Origin: Paraburkholderia gardini
GTDB lineage: Bacteria; Pseudomonadota; Gammaproteobacteria; Burkholderiales; Burkholderiaceae
Reading direction: 5' to 3'
Length of the DNA: 64,000 nt
Assembly: GCF_907164575.1 (NCBI RefSeq)
Contig: NZ_CAJQYY010000005.1
Location: 124,001 to 188,000, forward strand
Both the position numbers and the translations under genes were made by a program. The notes under the pieces were generated by a model, which saw only the letters and a program-made list of their open reading frames with translations, was not told the DNA's origin and made no database searches. Each line of letters opens with the position of its first letter. Position 1 is the stretch's first letter. Shown piece after piece: positions 25,937-34,492 of the stretch.

Positions 25937-27172
25937 ATGTCATCGACGGGGTCGTCGTCGCGCGCCATGAGGCCAGCGCTTGCGCGCTCGCCGTACGTCG
26001 CGGTCGTGGGACTGTCGGCGCGGATGCTGGCGCAATCGGCGGCGCGCGCCGGGCTGAACGTCGTCGCGCTCGATATCTTCGGCGACCGCGATACGCGGCA
26101 GCACGCCGGCCTCTGGTTCGATATCGGCGACGGCAGCGGCGCGTTGCGGATCGATCGCGAACGGCTCCTCGACGCGCTCGCGCGCGTGGCGCGCATCCCT
26201 CATCTGCTGGGGTACATCGCGGGCAGCGGCATCGAACCGCTTGTGCCGCGCCTGCAGCGCGCGCCGCACATGCCGCATTTTCTCGGCAACAGTGACGCTG
26301 CGTGCGCCGCCGTGCGCGACCCGCGGCGCTTTTTCCCGCTGCTGGATGCGCTCGATATCGCGCATCCGGCGGTGTCGTTCGCGCGGCCCGCCGACGGGCC
26401 GACCGGCTGGCTCGTCAAGCATGCGCACGGCTGCGGCGGCACGCATATCGAGCCGCTCGACACGTCCGCGCGAAACGAAGCCGTTACCGGGACCTATTTC
26501 CAGCGCCTCGTTCCCGGGCAACCGATGTCGGCGCTTTTCGTCGCGGCGCGGCGCGAAGCGGTTGTCATCGGTTACGCGCGGCAACTCGTCGTGAAAGCGG
26601 GCCCGCTGCCCTTCGTGCATGCGGGATCGACCGGTCCCGTCGAGTTGCCTCGCAGCGTCGCCGGAACGCTCGACGCGACGATTCGCGCGATCGTTTCGCG
26701 TGCCGGGCTGACGGGCCTGAACAGCATCGACTTCATGCTCGACGGCGAATCGGTGCAGGTGCTCGAAATCAACGCACGTCCGTCCTCGACGATGGCGCTG
26801 TACGAAACCGTCTGGCCCGGACAATGGCCGCGTGGCCTGATCGCCTGTCACATCGACGCGTGCCTGCACGGCACCCTCCCCGACGCCGCACCGCCCGATC
26901 GTGCCGGACCGCGCGCCGGCCAGCGCGTGCTGTTCGCGCCGCACGGCTTCACCGTCACGCAGGCGTTCAGCGATGCCTGCCTCGACGATCCGGTCTGTCG
27001 TGATGTCCCGCAGCCGGGCACGCGCATCGAAGCAGGCCAGCCGGTCTGCACGCTGTTCGTCACCGCGCCCCGCGCCGACGACGTCCCGCGCGCGCTGGAA
27101 CGCGAACGCGCGCGCCTCCTGCAACGCATTGCAACCTGTCGCGAGTCCGCCCATGACGTCATCCCCGGCTGA
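25937..27172 (+). CDS. ATP-grasp protein of the H4MPT cluster
   Basis: This 411-residue cytosolic protein has an N-terminal nucleotide-binding start (YVAVVGLSARMLAQSAARAGLNVVALD) and a central ATP-grasp domain. The latter contains WLVKHAHGCGGTHI and the metal-binding GLNSIDFMLDGESVQVLEINARPSSTM. A C-terminal region (RVLFAPHGFTVTQAF) follows. ATP-grasp enzymes join carboxylates to amines or similar groups through acyl phosphates. Homologs are regular neighbours of mtdB and mch in bacteria with H4MPT, but the substrate is not established. It overlaps mch by 20 nt, indicating tight co-expression. Glutamate ligation to methylofuran or a pterin side-chain step are possibilities. Confidence 0.82.
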   Translation: MSSTGSSSRAMRPALARSPYVAVVGLSARMLAQSAARAGLNVVALDIFGDRDTRQHAGLWFDIGDGSGALRIDRERLLDALARVARIPHLLGYIAGSGIEPLVPRLQRAPHMPHFLGNSDAACAAVRDPRRFFPLLDALDIAHPAVSFARPADGPTGWLVKHAHGCGGTHIEPLDTSARNEAVTGTYFQRLVPGQPMSALFVAARREAVVIGYARQLVVKAGPLPFVHAGSTGPVELPRSVAGTLDATIRAIVSRAGLTGLNSIDFMLDGESVQVLEINARPSSTMALYETVWPGQWPRGLIACHIDACLHGTLPDAAPPDRAGPRAGQRVLFAPHGFTVTQAFSDACLDDPVCRDVPQPGTRIEAGQPVCTLFVTAPRADDVPRALERERARLLQRIATCRESAHDVIPG

Positions 27173-28178
27173 TCCTTCCGGCACGCCGCCCGCGCCCGCG
27201 CTGAGCGTGAACGCACTCAGCGCGCCACTCGTCGCGCAGCTCGTCGACGAAGCGGCGCAACTGCGCGTCGCCGTGTCGCGCACCGATGCGGGCACCGTCA
27301 TCGTCGATGCCGGTATCGAGGCGCCGGGCAGCATCGAGGCCGGCCTGCTGGTCGCGCGCATCTGCATGGGCGGCCTCGGACACGTCACGACGCACATGAA
27401 CGCCGACGCCGCGCCGTTCTGGCCCGTCACGATCGACGTCCGGACGTCGTCGCCGGTGCTGGCCTGCCTCGGCAGCCAGTACGCCGGCTGGAGTCTCTCG
27501 GCGACGAAGGAACAGACCGGCGGCAAGAAGTTTTTTTCGCTCGGCTCGGGGCCGGCGCGCGCGCTGGCGGGCAAGGAGGATCTGTTCGCCGGACTCGGCT
27601 ATCGCGACCGGCACGACCGTGGCGCGCTGGTGCTCGAAGTGGATCGCCTGCCGCCGCCCGTCGTCATCGACAAGGTCGTGCGCGACTGCGGTCTCGCGCC
27701 AGAGCGGCTGACACTGATCGTCACGCCGACACACGCTGTGGCGGGGACGGTACAGGTCGTCGCACGCGTCGTCGAAGTTGCGCTGCACAAGACGCACGTG
27801 CTCGGCGTCGATCTGCACGAGATCGTCGAGGCGAGCGGCGCGGCGCCGCTGCCGCCGCCCGCGCCCGACGGCATTCAGGCGATGGGCCGCACCAACGACG
27901 CGATCCTGTACGGCGGCCGCGTGCATCTCACCGTGCGGCAGGATGCGGTTGCGAGACGGCTGGCGACGGAGTTGCCTTCCTCGAATGCACGCGACTACGG
28001 GCGACCGTTCGCGGAGATCTTCGCGTCGTTCAACTACGACTTCTACCAGATCGACGCGGCGCTCTTCGCGCCCGCCGAGGTGTGGGTCAGCAGCCTCGAA
28101 AGCGGCGCGACGTATCACGGCGGAAGCATCAACGCGGCGTTGCTGCAGGCGCAATGGGGCGCGAGGCCGGCGCCATGA
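27153..28178 (+). CDS. mch: Methenyl-H4MPT cyclohydrolase
   Basis: This 341-residue cytosolic enzyme hydrolyses methenyl-H4MPT to 5-formyl-H4MPT. Family features include the N-terminal SVNALSAPLVAQLVDEAAQL, the glycine-rich SLGSGPARALAGKEDLF and the late GRTNDAILYGGRVHLTV with FNYDFYQIDAALFAPAEV. Length is close to the bacterial Mch norm of about 320-340. The ATG at 27153 lies within the 3' end of the ATP-grasp gene, and the stop overlaps the next start (ATGA), so translation is coupled on both sides. It links MtdB to the Fhc complex encoded at 48.5-53.3 kb. Confidence 0.94.
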   Translation: MTSSPADPSGTPPAPALSVNALSAPLVAQLVDEAAQLRVAVSRTDAGTVIVDAGIEAPGSIEAGLLVARICMGGLGHVTTHMNADAAPFWPVTIDVRTSSPVLACLGSQYAGWSLSATKEQTGGKKFFSLGSGPARALAGKEDLFAGLGYRDRHDRGALVLEVDRLPPPVVIDKVVRDCGLAPERLTLIVTPTHAVAGTVQVVARVVEVALHKTHVLGVDLHEIVEASGAAPLPPPAPDGIQAMGRTNDAILYGGRVHLTVRQDAVARRLATELPSSNARDYGRPFAEIFASFNYDFYQIDAALFAPAEVWVSSLESGATYHGGSINAALLQAQWGARPAP

Positions 28179-29179
28179 GCGACACGCCCGCCATGACCGG
28201 CCTGCGCGTCGCGATCATGACCGACGAAACTGGCTGGCACACCACGCGGCTAAAGCGCGCGTTTCGCGCGCGCGGCGTCGAAGCCCGCTGCGTCGATCTC
28301 GCCGGTTGCCGCATCGATACGACATGGGCGCCGTACGGACTCGCGCTGCCCGGCTTCGGCCATGCGCTGCCCGATGCGGTGTTCGTGCGCGGCATCGCGG
28401 GCGGCACGTTCGAACAGGTGACGCTGCGCCTCGGCATCCTGCACGCGCTGCGCGAGTGCGGCGTGCCCGTCTACAACGATGCGCGCGCGATCGAACGCAG
28501 CGTCGACAAATCGATGACGAGCTTCCTGCTCAACCGTCACGGCGTACCGACGCCGCCGACATGGGCCGCCGAATCGACCGTGTACGCCCAGCGCGTGCTG
28601 ATGCGCGAGGCCGCCGCGGGCCGCCAGGTCGTGCTCAAGCCGCTGTTCGGCTCGCAGGGCAAGGGCCTGCGACGGCTCGGCGCCGGCGCTCAGGGCCAGG
28701 ATGGCGGCACGCTCAAACCGCTGCCGCCGCTCGGCGCGTACCGGCATGTGGCGTATCTGCAGCGCTATGTCGATGGCGGCGCGCATGGCTTCGACTGGCG
28801 CGTGCTCGTGGTCGGCGGTCGCGCCGTCGCGGCGATGCGGAGAACGGGCGGCAAGGGCTGGATTCACAACTTCGCCCAGGGCGCCGCCTGCGAGCCCGCC
28901 GCGCTCGACGACACGCTCGCGGGTAGCGCCGTGCGCGCCGCCGTGGCGCTCGGGCTCGACTACGCCGGCGTGGATCTGATCCCCGATCCCGACAATGCGT
29001 CGCGCCCGCTCGTGCTGGAAGTCAACGGCGTCGCCGCATGGCGCGGCCTGCAATCGGTGACATCGCGCGATATCGCCGCCCTGCTCGTCGACGACCTGCT
29101 GGATCGCAAGCTCGCCGCCTCGCGCGATGCATCGATCGACGTCCTGCCGCTCGCAGGCGGCGCTCATGCAGGCCGCTGA
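28175..29179 (+). CDS. RimK-like ATP-grasp ligase of the H4MPT cluster
   Basis: This 334-residue ATP-grasp protein resembles RimK and the archaeal H4MPT:alpha-L-glutamate ligase group. It shows VRGIAGGTFEQVTLRLGIL, the pre-grasp SVDKSMTSFLLNRHGVPTP, the ATP-binding VVLKPLFGSQGKGL at about residues 155-168, and the metal site LDYAGVDLIPD and VLEVNGVAAW. RimK-type enzymes add glutamate through acyl phosphates. Its start overlaps the mch stop (ATGA), and its end overlaps the CitG-like gene by 14 nt. Likely work is glutamylation of methylofuran or a pterin precursor; the sequence alone does not decide which. Confidence 0.82.
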   Translation: MSDTPAMTGLRVAIMTDETGWHTTRLKRAFRARGVEARCVDLAGCRIDTTWAPYGLALPGFGHALPDAVFVRGIAGGTFEQVTLRLGILHALRECGVPVYNDARAIERSVDKSMTSFLLNRHGVPTPPTWAAESTVYAQRVLMREAAAGRQVVLKPLFGSQGKGLRRLGAGAQGQDGGTLKPLPPLGAYRHVAYLQRYVDGGAHGFDWRVLVVGGRAVAAMRRTGGKGWIHNFAQGAACEPAALDDTLAGSAVRAAVALGLDYAGVDLIPDPDNASRPLVLEVNGVAAWRGLQSVTSRDIAALLVDDLLDRKLAASRDASIDVLPLAGGAHAGR

Positions 29180-30077
29180 CGAGATCGTGCGCGCCCGCGC
29201 GCGCGCGGCGTTCCTGCGCGCCTGCCGGCTCGACGTGGAGACGGCGAAGCCCGGCAACGTCAGCGTCGAAAGTGCCGGACACGGCATGACGTCAACCCAG
29301 TTCATCGAAAGCGCGACAGCGGCGGCGAACGCGCTGTTTAACCGCGGTGCGGCAATCGGCCCGCGCATTTTCGATGCGGTCACGCTCACGCGCGCGCGCG
29401 TCGCGTGCAATACGAATCTCGGCATCGTGCTGCTGGTCGCGCCGCTCGCCGCCGCGCTCGAATCGACGCCCGCGCCGCACGATGCCGCCCATGCCGCCGC
29501 CTGGCAGCGCGCCACCGAAGCCGCCCTCGCCGCGCTGGATATCGACGACGCCCGCGCCGCCTACCGGGCGATCGCGCTTGCGAACCCGGGTGGCCTCGGC
29601 GATGCGCCCGAGCAGCCAGTCCACGCCGAACCGACGGTATCGCTGCGCGAGGCCATGACGCTCGCCGCCGCGCGCGACAGCATCGCGCGGCAATACGCGG
29701 AAGGCTTTCGCGACGTGTTCGAGATCCGCGCCGCCGCGGCGCGCGAATGGCCGCGCGAAACACCGGCAAGCGTCGTCACGCTCGATGTGTATCTCACCTG
29801 CCTGAGCCGCTGGCCCGATTCGCACATTGTGCGCAAACACGGTGAGACGGTGGCGCAAAGTGTCACGCGAGAAGCACAGCGTCAGCACGCGCAATGGCGC
29901 ATCGCGCGCGAGGAAACGCGCGGCGCGGAAGATGGAATCGCCGCAAACGCACTCGCGCGCTGGGACGCCGAACTGAAGGCGCGCGGCATCAATCCGGGCA
30001 CGAGCGCCGACCTGACGGTCGCCACGCTCTTTGTGGCCGGCGTACTCGACGACGCCGGACCCGCAACCGGCACATGA
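29166..30077 (+). CDS. Triphosphoribosyl-dephospho-CoA synthase-like protein (CitG family) in the H4MPT cluster
   Basis: This 303-residue, all-helical protein is of the CitG/MdcB family. It shows LDVETAKPGNVSVESAGHGM (residues 22-41), AVTLTRARVACNTNLGIVLLVAPLA, and a late SRWPDSHIVRKHGE and GINPGTSADLTVATLFVAG. The classic enzyme uses ATP to form an alpha-linked triphosphoribosyl group on dephospho-CoA for citrate or malonate lyase. No such lyase genes are here. Homologs recur beside mch in H4MPT clusters, so a ribosyl transfer in H4MPT assembly is a reasonable inference. The ATG at 29166 overlaps the preceding gene by 14 nt. It is the last gene before a 196-bp gap and fae. Confidence 0.78.
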   Translation: MQAADEIVRARARAAFLRACRLDVETAKPGNVSVESAGHGMTSTQFIESATAAANALFNRGAAIGPRIFDAVTLTRARVACNTNLGIVLLVAPLAAALESTPAPHDAAHAAAWQRATEAALAALDIDDARAAYRAIALANPGGLGDAPEQPVHAEPTVSLREAMTLAAARDSIARQYAEGFRDVFEIRAAAAREWPRETPASVVTLDVYLTCLSRWPDSHIVRKHGETVAQSVTREAQRQHAQWRIAREETRGAEDGIAANALARWDAELKARGINPGTSADLTVATLFVAGVLDDAGPATGT

Positions 30078-30145
30078 CAAACCCGTAGCGGACGCATGAC
30101 GGACACGACCGCGTGATGCAGCGCACCACGCATGCGGATCGGGAT

Positions 30146-30160
30146 TGGCACGGAACATGT
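30146..30160 (+). promoter_or_regulatory. Candidate sigma-54 promoter for fae
   Basis: TGGCACG-GAAC-ATGT has a perfect -24 element with GG at 30147-30148. At the correct 10-bp distance it carries GT instead of GC (30159-30160). A start near 30172 leaves about 100 nt before fae. A GACACA-TCG-TGT element sits at 30240-30251, downstream of it. Confidence 0.45.
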
Positions 30161-30273
30161 TAGGAACACCTGGCTTAGCGTGGCGCTCATCCACGTCTTG
30201 CGCGGCCGTTGTTGCGGCGTCGCGAGTTGAACGCAGTCCGACACATCGTGTACACAATCACTGGAGGAACAGC

Positions 30274-30783
30274 ATGGCCAAGATCAACCGTGTCATGGTA
30301 GGAGAGTCGCTGGTCGGCGACGGCAACGAGGTCGCGCACATCGATCTGCTGATCGGACCGCGAGGTTCTGCTGCCGAGACGGCGTTCTGCCACGCGCTAA
30401 CGAACAACAAGGACGGGTTCACGTCATTGCTGGCGGTGATCGCGCCGAATCTGCTCACCAAGCCGAACACCGTGATGTTCAACAAGGTGACGATCAAGGG
30501 TGCGAAACAGGCCGTGCAGATGTTCGGCCCGGCGCAGCACGCGGTTGCGCTCGCGGTGGCCGACTGTGTCGAGGACGGCACGATCCCGAAGGACGAGGCC
30601 GATGACCTGTTCGTCTGCGTCGGCGTCTTCATCCACTGGCAGGCCGACGACGACAAGAAGATCCAGGAGTACAACTACAAGGCGACCCGCGAAGCGCTCC
30701 AGCGCGCGGTAGCCGGCGAACCCAGCGCGGCGGAGGTGGTCGCGAAGAAGGCGGGTGCGGCGCATCCGTTCGCGCCCAACTGA
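30274..30783 (+). CDS. fae: Formaldehyde-activating enzyme
   Basis: This 169-residue cytosolic enzyme catalyses condensation of formaldehyde with H4MPT to methylene-H4MPT. It opens with [22 protein letters not shown], in which H22 matches the catalytic histidine of the family. The highly conserved [19 protein letters not shown] and [23 protein letters not shown] follow, and it ends with AHPFAPN. A strong GGAGGA (about 30262-30267) precedes the ATG at 30274. It is separated from the CitG-like gene by 196 bp with its own likely promoter, as expected for the most abundant enzyme of the pathway. Confidence 0.96.
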   Translation: MAKINRVMVGESLVGDGNEVAHIDLLIGPRGSAAETAFCHALTNNKDGFTSLLAVIAPNLLTKPNTVMFNKVTIKGAKQAVQMFGPAQHAVALAVADCVEDGTIPKDEADDLFVCVGVFIHWQADDDKKIQEYNYKATREALQRAVAGEPSAAEVVAKKAGAAHPFAPN

Positions 30784-30826
30784 GCGCCGGCCGGGCGCCC
30801 AACCGGGCGGCAGGCAGCGCGCCAGA

Positions 30827-30861
30827 GCCGCGGCGAGACCCGCATCGAGCCTCGCCGCGGC
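30827..30861 (+). terminator. Hairpin downstream of fae
   Basis: GCCGCGGCGAG (30827-30837) and CTCGCCGCGGC (30851-30861) form a perfect 11-bp stem with a 13-nt loop, 44 nt after the fae stop. It may terminate or attenuate transcription before the small exported-protein gene. No U-run follows. Confidence 0.55.
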
Positions 30862-30897
30862 GAACGCAGATCGATGCATTGACAACGAGGTTCCGGC

Positions 30898-31320
30898 ATG
30901 ACTTCACCCTGTCGCGCCCTGCTGGTGCTCGCGTGCTGCGCGCTGGCTGTGGCGCCGGCGGTATCGTTCGCGCAGAATGCTTCGGCGACCGGCGCGCACG
31001 CGGCGCAAGGTCACGACTATCCCACCCAGGGACGGGTCGAATACGTACTCAGCTGCATGGACGACAACGGCCACGATTTCGCCAACGTCTACAAATGCTC
31101 GTGCGCCATCGACCATATCGCGGCGGTGCTGCCCTACGACGATTTCGTCGATCAGTCGACGTTCGCGAAGTACGCGACGCTTGGCGGCGAAGGCGGCGGA
31201 GAATTCCGCATCGACCTGGCGCGGGCGCAGTCGAAGAAATTCCTTACCCTGCAGGCAGAGGCCTATCGCGCCTGTGGTGTCAGCAAAACCGCGGCGGCCG
31301 CGGCGCCGGCGAGCAAATAA
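30898..31320 (+). CDS. Small exported four-cysteine protein of unknown function
   Basis: This 140-residue protein has a signal peptide (MTSPCRALLVLACCALAVAP through SFAQ). The mature part of about 114 residues has C53, C67, C69 and C126, with a CSC pair in VYKCSCAIDHIAAVLPYDDF. The remainder is acidic and helical, ending in an Ala-rich tail. I do not recognise a named domain. The even number of cysteines suggests disulfides or metal binding in the periplasm. It follows fae after a hairpin and is convergent with folB. A link to XoxF, cytochrome or metal handling is only suggested by location. Confidence 0.7.
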   Translation: MTSPCRALLVLACCALAVAPAVSFAQNASATGAHAAQGHDYPTQGRVEYVLSCMDDNGHDFANVYKCSCAIDHIAAVLPYDDFVDQSTFAKYATLGGEGGGEFRIDLARAQSKKFLTLQAEAYRACGVSKTAAAAAPASK

Positions 31321-31385
31321 CGCAAACGCGTGCGGACTCCGGCGGCGCGCGGGTCGCCACGCCGTTTCACGTCATGCCATGTCGT

Positions 31386-31412
31386 TTCATCACACGGCAT
31401 GATGAAGCCGTG
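31386..31412. terminator. Overlapping stem-loops between convergent genes
   Basis: TTCATCA (31386-31392) pairs with TGATGAA (31400-31406), or alternatively CACGGC (31393-31398) pairs with GCCGTG (31407-31412). They sit between the four-cysteine gene and folB, just beyond both stops. A bidirectional terminator is possible. Confidence 0.4.
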
Positions 31413-31413
31413 C

Positions 31414-31938
31414 CTAGTCGGGAATCAGACCCTTGCCGAGCGAAACCCACGTCGCATTCGCCGTGCCCCGTGCATCGCGCCGGCGCTCGATCAGCACGCC
31501 GACCGATTCGACGTCGTCGAATTTGCCCGGTTTCGCGAGTGAAACCCGCACCCAGTGCGCGCCGAAATCCGCGATCAGCAGTTGCGCGACCTGTTCCGCG
31601 AGCGCTTCGAGCAGTTGCACGCCGTGCGTTCTGAGCAGACCGTGCAGCGCTTCGCGCACCGCTGCATAGTTGATCGTGTCGTCGATGCGGTCCGTTACAC
31701 AGGCGCGGATCGACGGCACGCCGATCGCGAGGTTCATCCGCACCGGCTGCGGCGCGTGCAGTTCCGACGTGTCAATGCCGATCACCGTCTGGCCCGTGAA
31801 TCCTTCGATATAGACGATGTCCATGGGCGCCGCGACCTCATCCATCGTCGAAAATCCGGTGTCGGTATGCTGCATCGCGTCGGAAATCCGGGAAACCGCG
31901 GAAAAACCGCTATGGCGAATCGCGTCGAAACGGTCCAT
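31414..31938 (-). CDS. folB: Dihydroneopterin aldolase (FolB family), probably for H4MPT
   Basis: This 174-residue protein has a FolB domain from about residue 40: IVYIEGFTGQTVIGIDTSELHAPQPVRMNL is interrupted by usual loops, then DRIDDTINYAAVREALHGLL, HGVQLLEALAEQVAQLL and VRVSLAKPGKFDDVESVGVLIER. The family converts 7,8-dihydroneopterin to 6-hydroxymethyl-dihydropterin. The roughly 40-residue N-terminal extension is unusual. The ATG at 31938 follows AGAGGA by 7 nt. Its placement among H4MPT genes and beside a DHPS-like gene suggests it feeds methanopterin rather than folate, which normally has its own folB elsewhere. That last point is inference. Confidence 0.85.
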   Translation of the reverse strand: MDRFDAIRHSGFSAVSRISDAMQHTDTGFSTMDEVAAPMDIVYIEGFTGQTVIGIDTSELHAPQPVRMNLAIGVPSIRACVTDRIDDTINYAAVREALHGLLRTHGVQLLEALAEQVAQLLIADFGAHWVRVSLAKPGKFDDVESVGVLIERRRDARGTANATWVSLGKGLIPD

Positions 31939-32128
31939 GGTGTGTCCTCTGGCATGTGAGAAACCGCGCATTCCGGCGGATCAGGCAACCTTCGGACGCA
32001 CGCCGGACACAATGCGCCGTTTATGACGCACAAACCGGAACACAACGCCGGATCGTTCGGCTTCCAGAAGGGTGCTGCACAGCAAAGCAAATTCCGGGCG
32101 CACACACGCATATTGTTGCGACTAATGA

Positions 32129-32157
32129 TTGAACACTGCCGCTATCGGTTGTAGAGT
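32129..32157 (+). promoter_or_regulatory. Possible sigma-70 promoter for the sigma-54 activator
   Basis: TTGAAC (32129-32134), a 17-bp spacer and TAGAGT (32152-32157) fit a moderate sigma-70 promoter about 200 bp before the activator ATG. The divergent 421-bp gap 31939-32359 otherwise shows no gene, and no sigma-54 site was seen there. Confidence 0.35.
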
Positions 32158-32359
32158 TTGAAAGGGTGAGGCCGACGTTTGCAGGCACTCGCTGCAATAT
32201 GAACATTCACCCGCAGTTGCGGAACAGGATAGGCCTGGTTGACGCGCATGCGTGCCCCGAGACACAGCAGCGCGAGGGGGAACCTACATAGATACGCGCC
32301 GGGGAGGCGCCACGCAACGTGCGTGGTGCACGCGCCGGACGCCACGGAGACAAGGCCCC

Positions 32360-34492
32360 ATGTCGTTGCTTGCAGACATCAACATGCATGTCCGGGAAGT
32401 GCTCAACACCGTCAATCACCAGGTGGCGACGCGGCCCACCAGTGCCTCGGTGGCGCAGTCATGGACGCGCTGCCTGAACGAATTCAGGCTCGATCCCGCG
32501 CATTTCGTGATGCCGCCCATTCTCACGCAGCAGGAACTGGCCGCGCGGCGCGAAGCCGCGAGCGACCTGATCGCCTGCTCGAAGCTCGAAATGACCACGC
32601 TGTACCAGCAGCTCGCCGACCCTGAACTGGCCGTCGTGCTGGTGGACGCGGAAGGTGTGATCGTGCATCAGGTGTCGTCGGTGCCATTTGGCGAAACCGT
32701 GGCCGCCGACGGCCTGCGTGTCGGCGCGCTATGGAGCGAGCGCGAAGCCGGCACGAACGGCATGGGCACCTGTCTTGCCGAACGCGAATGTATCGCGGTT
32801 TACCAGCACGAACACTTCTATCCGCGTTACACGTCGCTGACCTGCTCGGCCGCGCCGATCTTCGACGATCAGGGCGCGGTTGCCGGCGTGCTCGACGTGA
32901 CGAGCCGCTCGAAGCTGTTGCAGCAGCATTCGCTGGTGCTCGTCGGCATGTCGCGGCAGATGATCGAAAACCGCCTGATCGACGCGCGCTACCGTCGCGC
33001 GCACATGATTCATTTTCATAGCCGGCCTGAGTTCGTCGGCACGTTGCATGCCGGCAAGCTCGCCGTCAGCGACGAAGGCGTCGTGCTGGCCGCGAGCCGC
33101 AGCGCCCTCTTCCAGCTCGATTTCCGGTCGCACGCGGAACTGGTCGGCAAGCGCATCGAGGAAGCGTTCAACTCCTCGCTCGAGGACATGCTCGCACGCA
33201 GCATCCGTGGCTCGTTCCATCCGGTGACCGTGTACAGCGCGAACGCCAACAGCCGCTTTTTCCTGATCGCGCAGACGCCGCGCGACGCCACCAGCACCGC
33301 GACGCGCATCCTGATGACCGATCCGGGCGCGCGCGAATATCCGTCCGCCGCACGCAGCAGGAGCGTCAAGCCGCGCGACAGCCGGGAAGTCCGCGAGGCG
33401 CGGGATGCCGGTAACGTCCGCGATCAGGCTAACCGGCTCGACAAGCTCTCGCATCTGGAATTCGGCGACCCCGGCATGGCTTCGCAGATCCAGCTCGCCG
33501 CACGTGTGATCCAGCGAAAGATTCCGATCATCCTGCGCGGACAGACCGGCACCGGCAAGGAAGTGTTCGCGAACGCGCTGCACAGCATCAGCCCGAACAG
33601 CGCGGGCGCGTTTGTCGCGGTGAACTGCGCATCGCTGCCGGAGAACCTGATCGAAAGCGAACTGTTCGGCTATCGCGCGGGCGCGTTCACGGGCGCGCAG
33701 CGCGAGGGACGGCGCGGCAAGATCGTGCAGGCGAACAGCGGCACACTCTTTCTCGACGAAATCGGCGACATGCCGATGGCGCTCCAGGCGCGCCTGCTGC
33801 GTGTGCTCGAAGAACACGAAGTCACGCCGCTCGGCGCGGAAGTCACCGTCAAGGTGGATTTCCAGCTGATCAGCGCGAGCCACCGCAACCTGATGGAACT
33901 CGTGCAGAACGGCATATTCCGCGAGGACCTGTATTACCGGCTGAACGGCATCGAAATCAATCTCCCCGCGCTGCGCGACCGTGCCGATGCGCTCGCGCTG
34001 ATTCACCACATCCTCGAAAGCGAAACGGACGATCCGCCCACGCTCAGCGCGGAAGCCCAGCGCGCGCTGCTCGGTTACGCGTGGCCCGGCAATATCCGCC
34101 AGTTGCGTCACGTGCTGCAGATGGCAATGGCGCTATGCGACGGCGGTGAAATCCGCTGCTCGCATCTGCCCGCGGATATCTGCGGCGGCGTTCCCGGTGC
34201 CCCCGGCACGATGGGCACCACGAACGCGTACAGCGCGCCAGGTCTTGCCCGCGCAACGGGTTTGTCCGGTGCCGCCACGCCCCCGCATGCGGCCGACGAC
34301 GCCGACACGTCCACGCTCAACGCCATCCAGCTGAAAGAGCGTGAGACGGTGCTGGCGCTCCTCGACGAACATCGCTGGAACGTCAGCAACGTCGCGAAGG
34401 GGCTGGGCATCAGCCGCAACACGCTGTACCGGAAGATGCACCGGCTGCAGATCCGGCTCTCCCACGACGGGTCTTCGCCTTCCGACGCATGA
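32360..34492 (+). CDS. AcoR-type sigma-54-dependent transcriptional activator
   Basis: This 710-residue enhancer-binding protein has an N-terminal region and a GAF-like sensor (about residues 60-190, with GALWSEREAGTNGMGTCLAERECIAVYQHEHF). A PAS-like segment lies near 230-310. The AAA+ domain has Walker A GQTGTGKE at 394-401, and the sigma-54 contact loop GAFTGA is at 441-446. A Fis-type helix-turn-helix at about 665-705 includes WNVSNVAKGLGISRNTLYRKMHRL. The arrangement is that of AcoR/MimR-type activators of alcohol and ketone catabolism. It lies in the middle of the methanol cluster, and six sigma-54-like promoters occur in this window. It is the natural candidate for their control; the effector is unknown. 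Its stop overlaps the DmrX-like start (ATGA). Confidence 0.88.
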   Translation: MSLLADINMHVREVLNTVNHQVATRPTSASVAQSWTRCLNEFRLDPAHFVMPPILTQQELAARREAASDLIACSKLEMTTLYQQLADPELAVVLVDAEGVIVHQVSSVPFGETVAADGLRVGALWSEREAGTNGMGTCLAERECIAVYQHEHFYPRYTSLTCSAAPIFDDQGAVAGVLDVTSRSKLLQQHSLVLVGMSRQMIENRLIDARYRRAHMIHFHSRPEFVGTLHAGKLAVSDEGVVLAASRSALFQLDFRSHAELVGKRIEEAFNSSLEDMLARSIRGSFHPVTVYSANANSRFFLIAQTPRDATSTATRILMTDPGAREYPSAARSRSVKPRDSREVREARDAGNVRDQANRLDKLSHLEFGDPGMASQIQLAARVIQRKIPIILRGQTGTGKEVFANALHSISPNSAGAFVAVNCASLPENLIESELFGYRAGAFTGAQREGRRGKIVQANSGTLFLDEIGDMPMALQARLLRVLEEHEVTPLGAEVTVKVDFQLISASHRNLMELVQNGIFREDLYYRLNGIEINLPALRDRADALALIHHILESETDDPPTLSAEAQRALLGYAWPGNIRQLRHVLQMAMALCDGGEIRCSHLPADICGGVPGAPGTMGTTNAYSAPGLARATGLSGAATPPHAADDADTSTLNAIQLKERETVLALLDEHRWNVSNVAKGLGISRNTLYRKMHRLQIRLSHDGSSPSDA

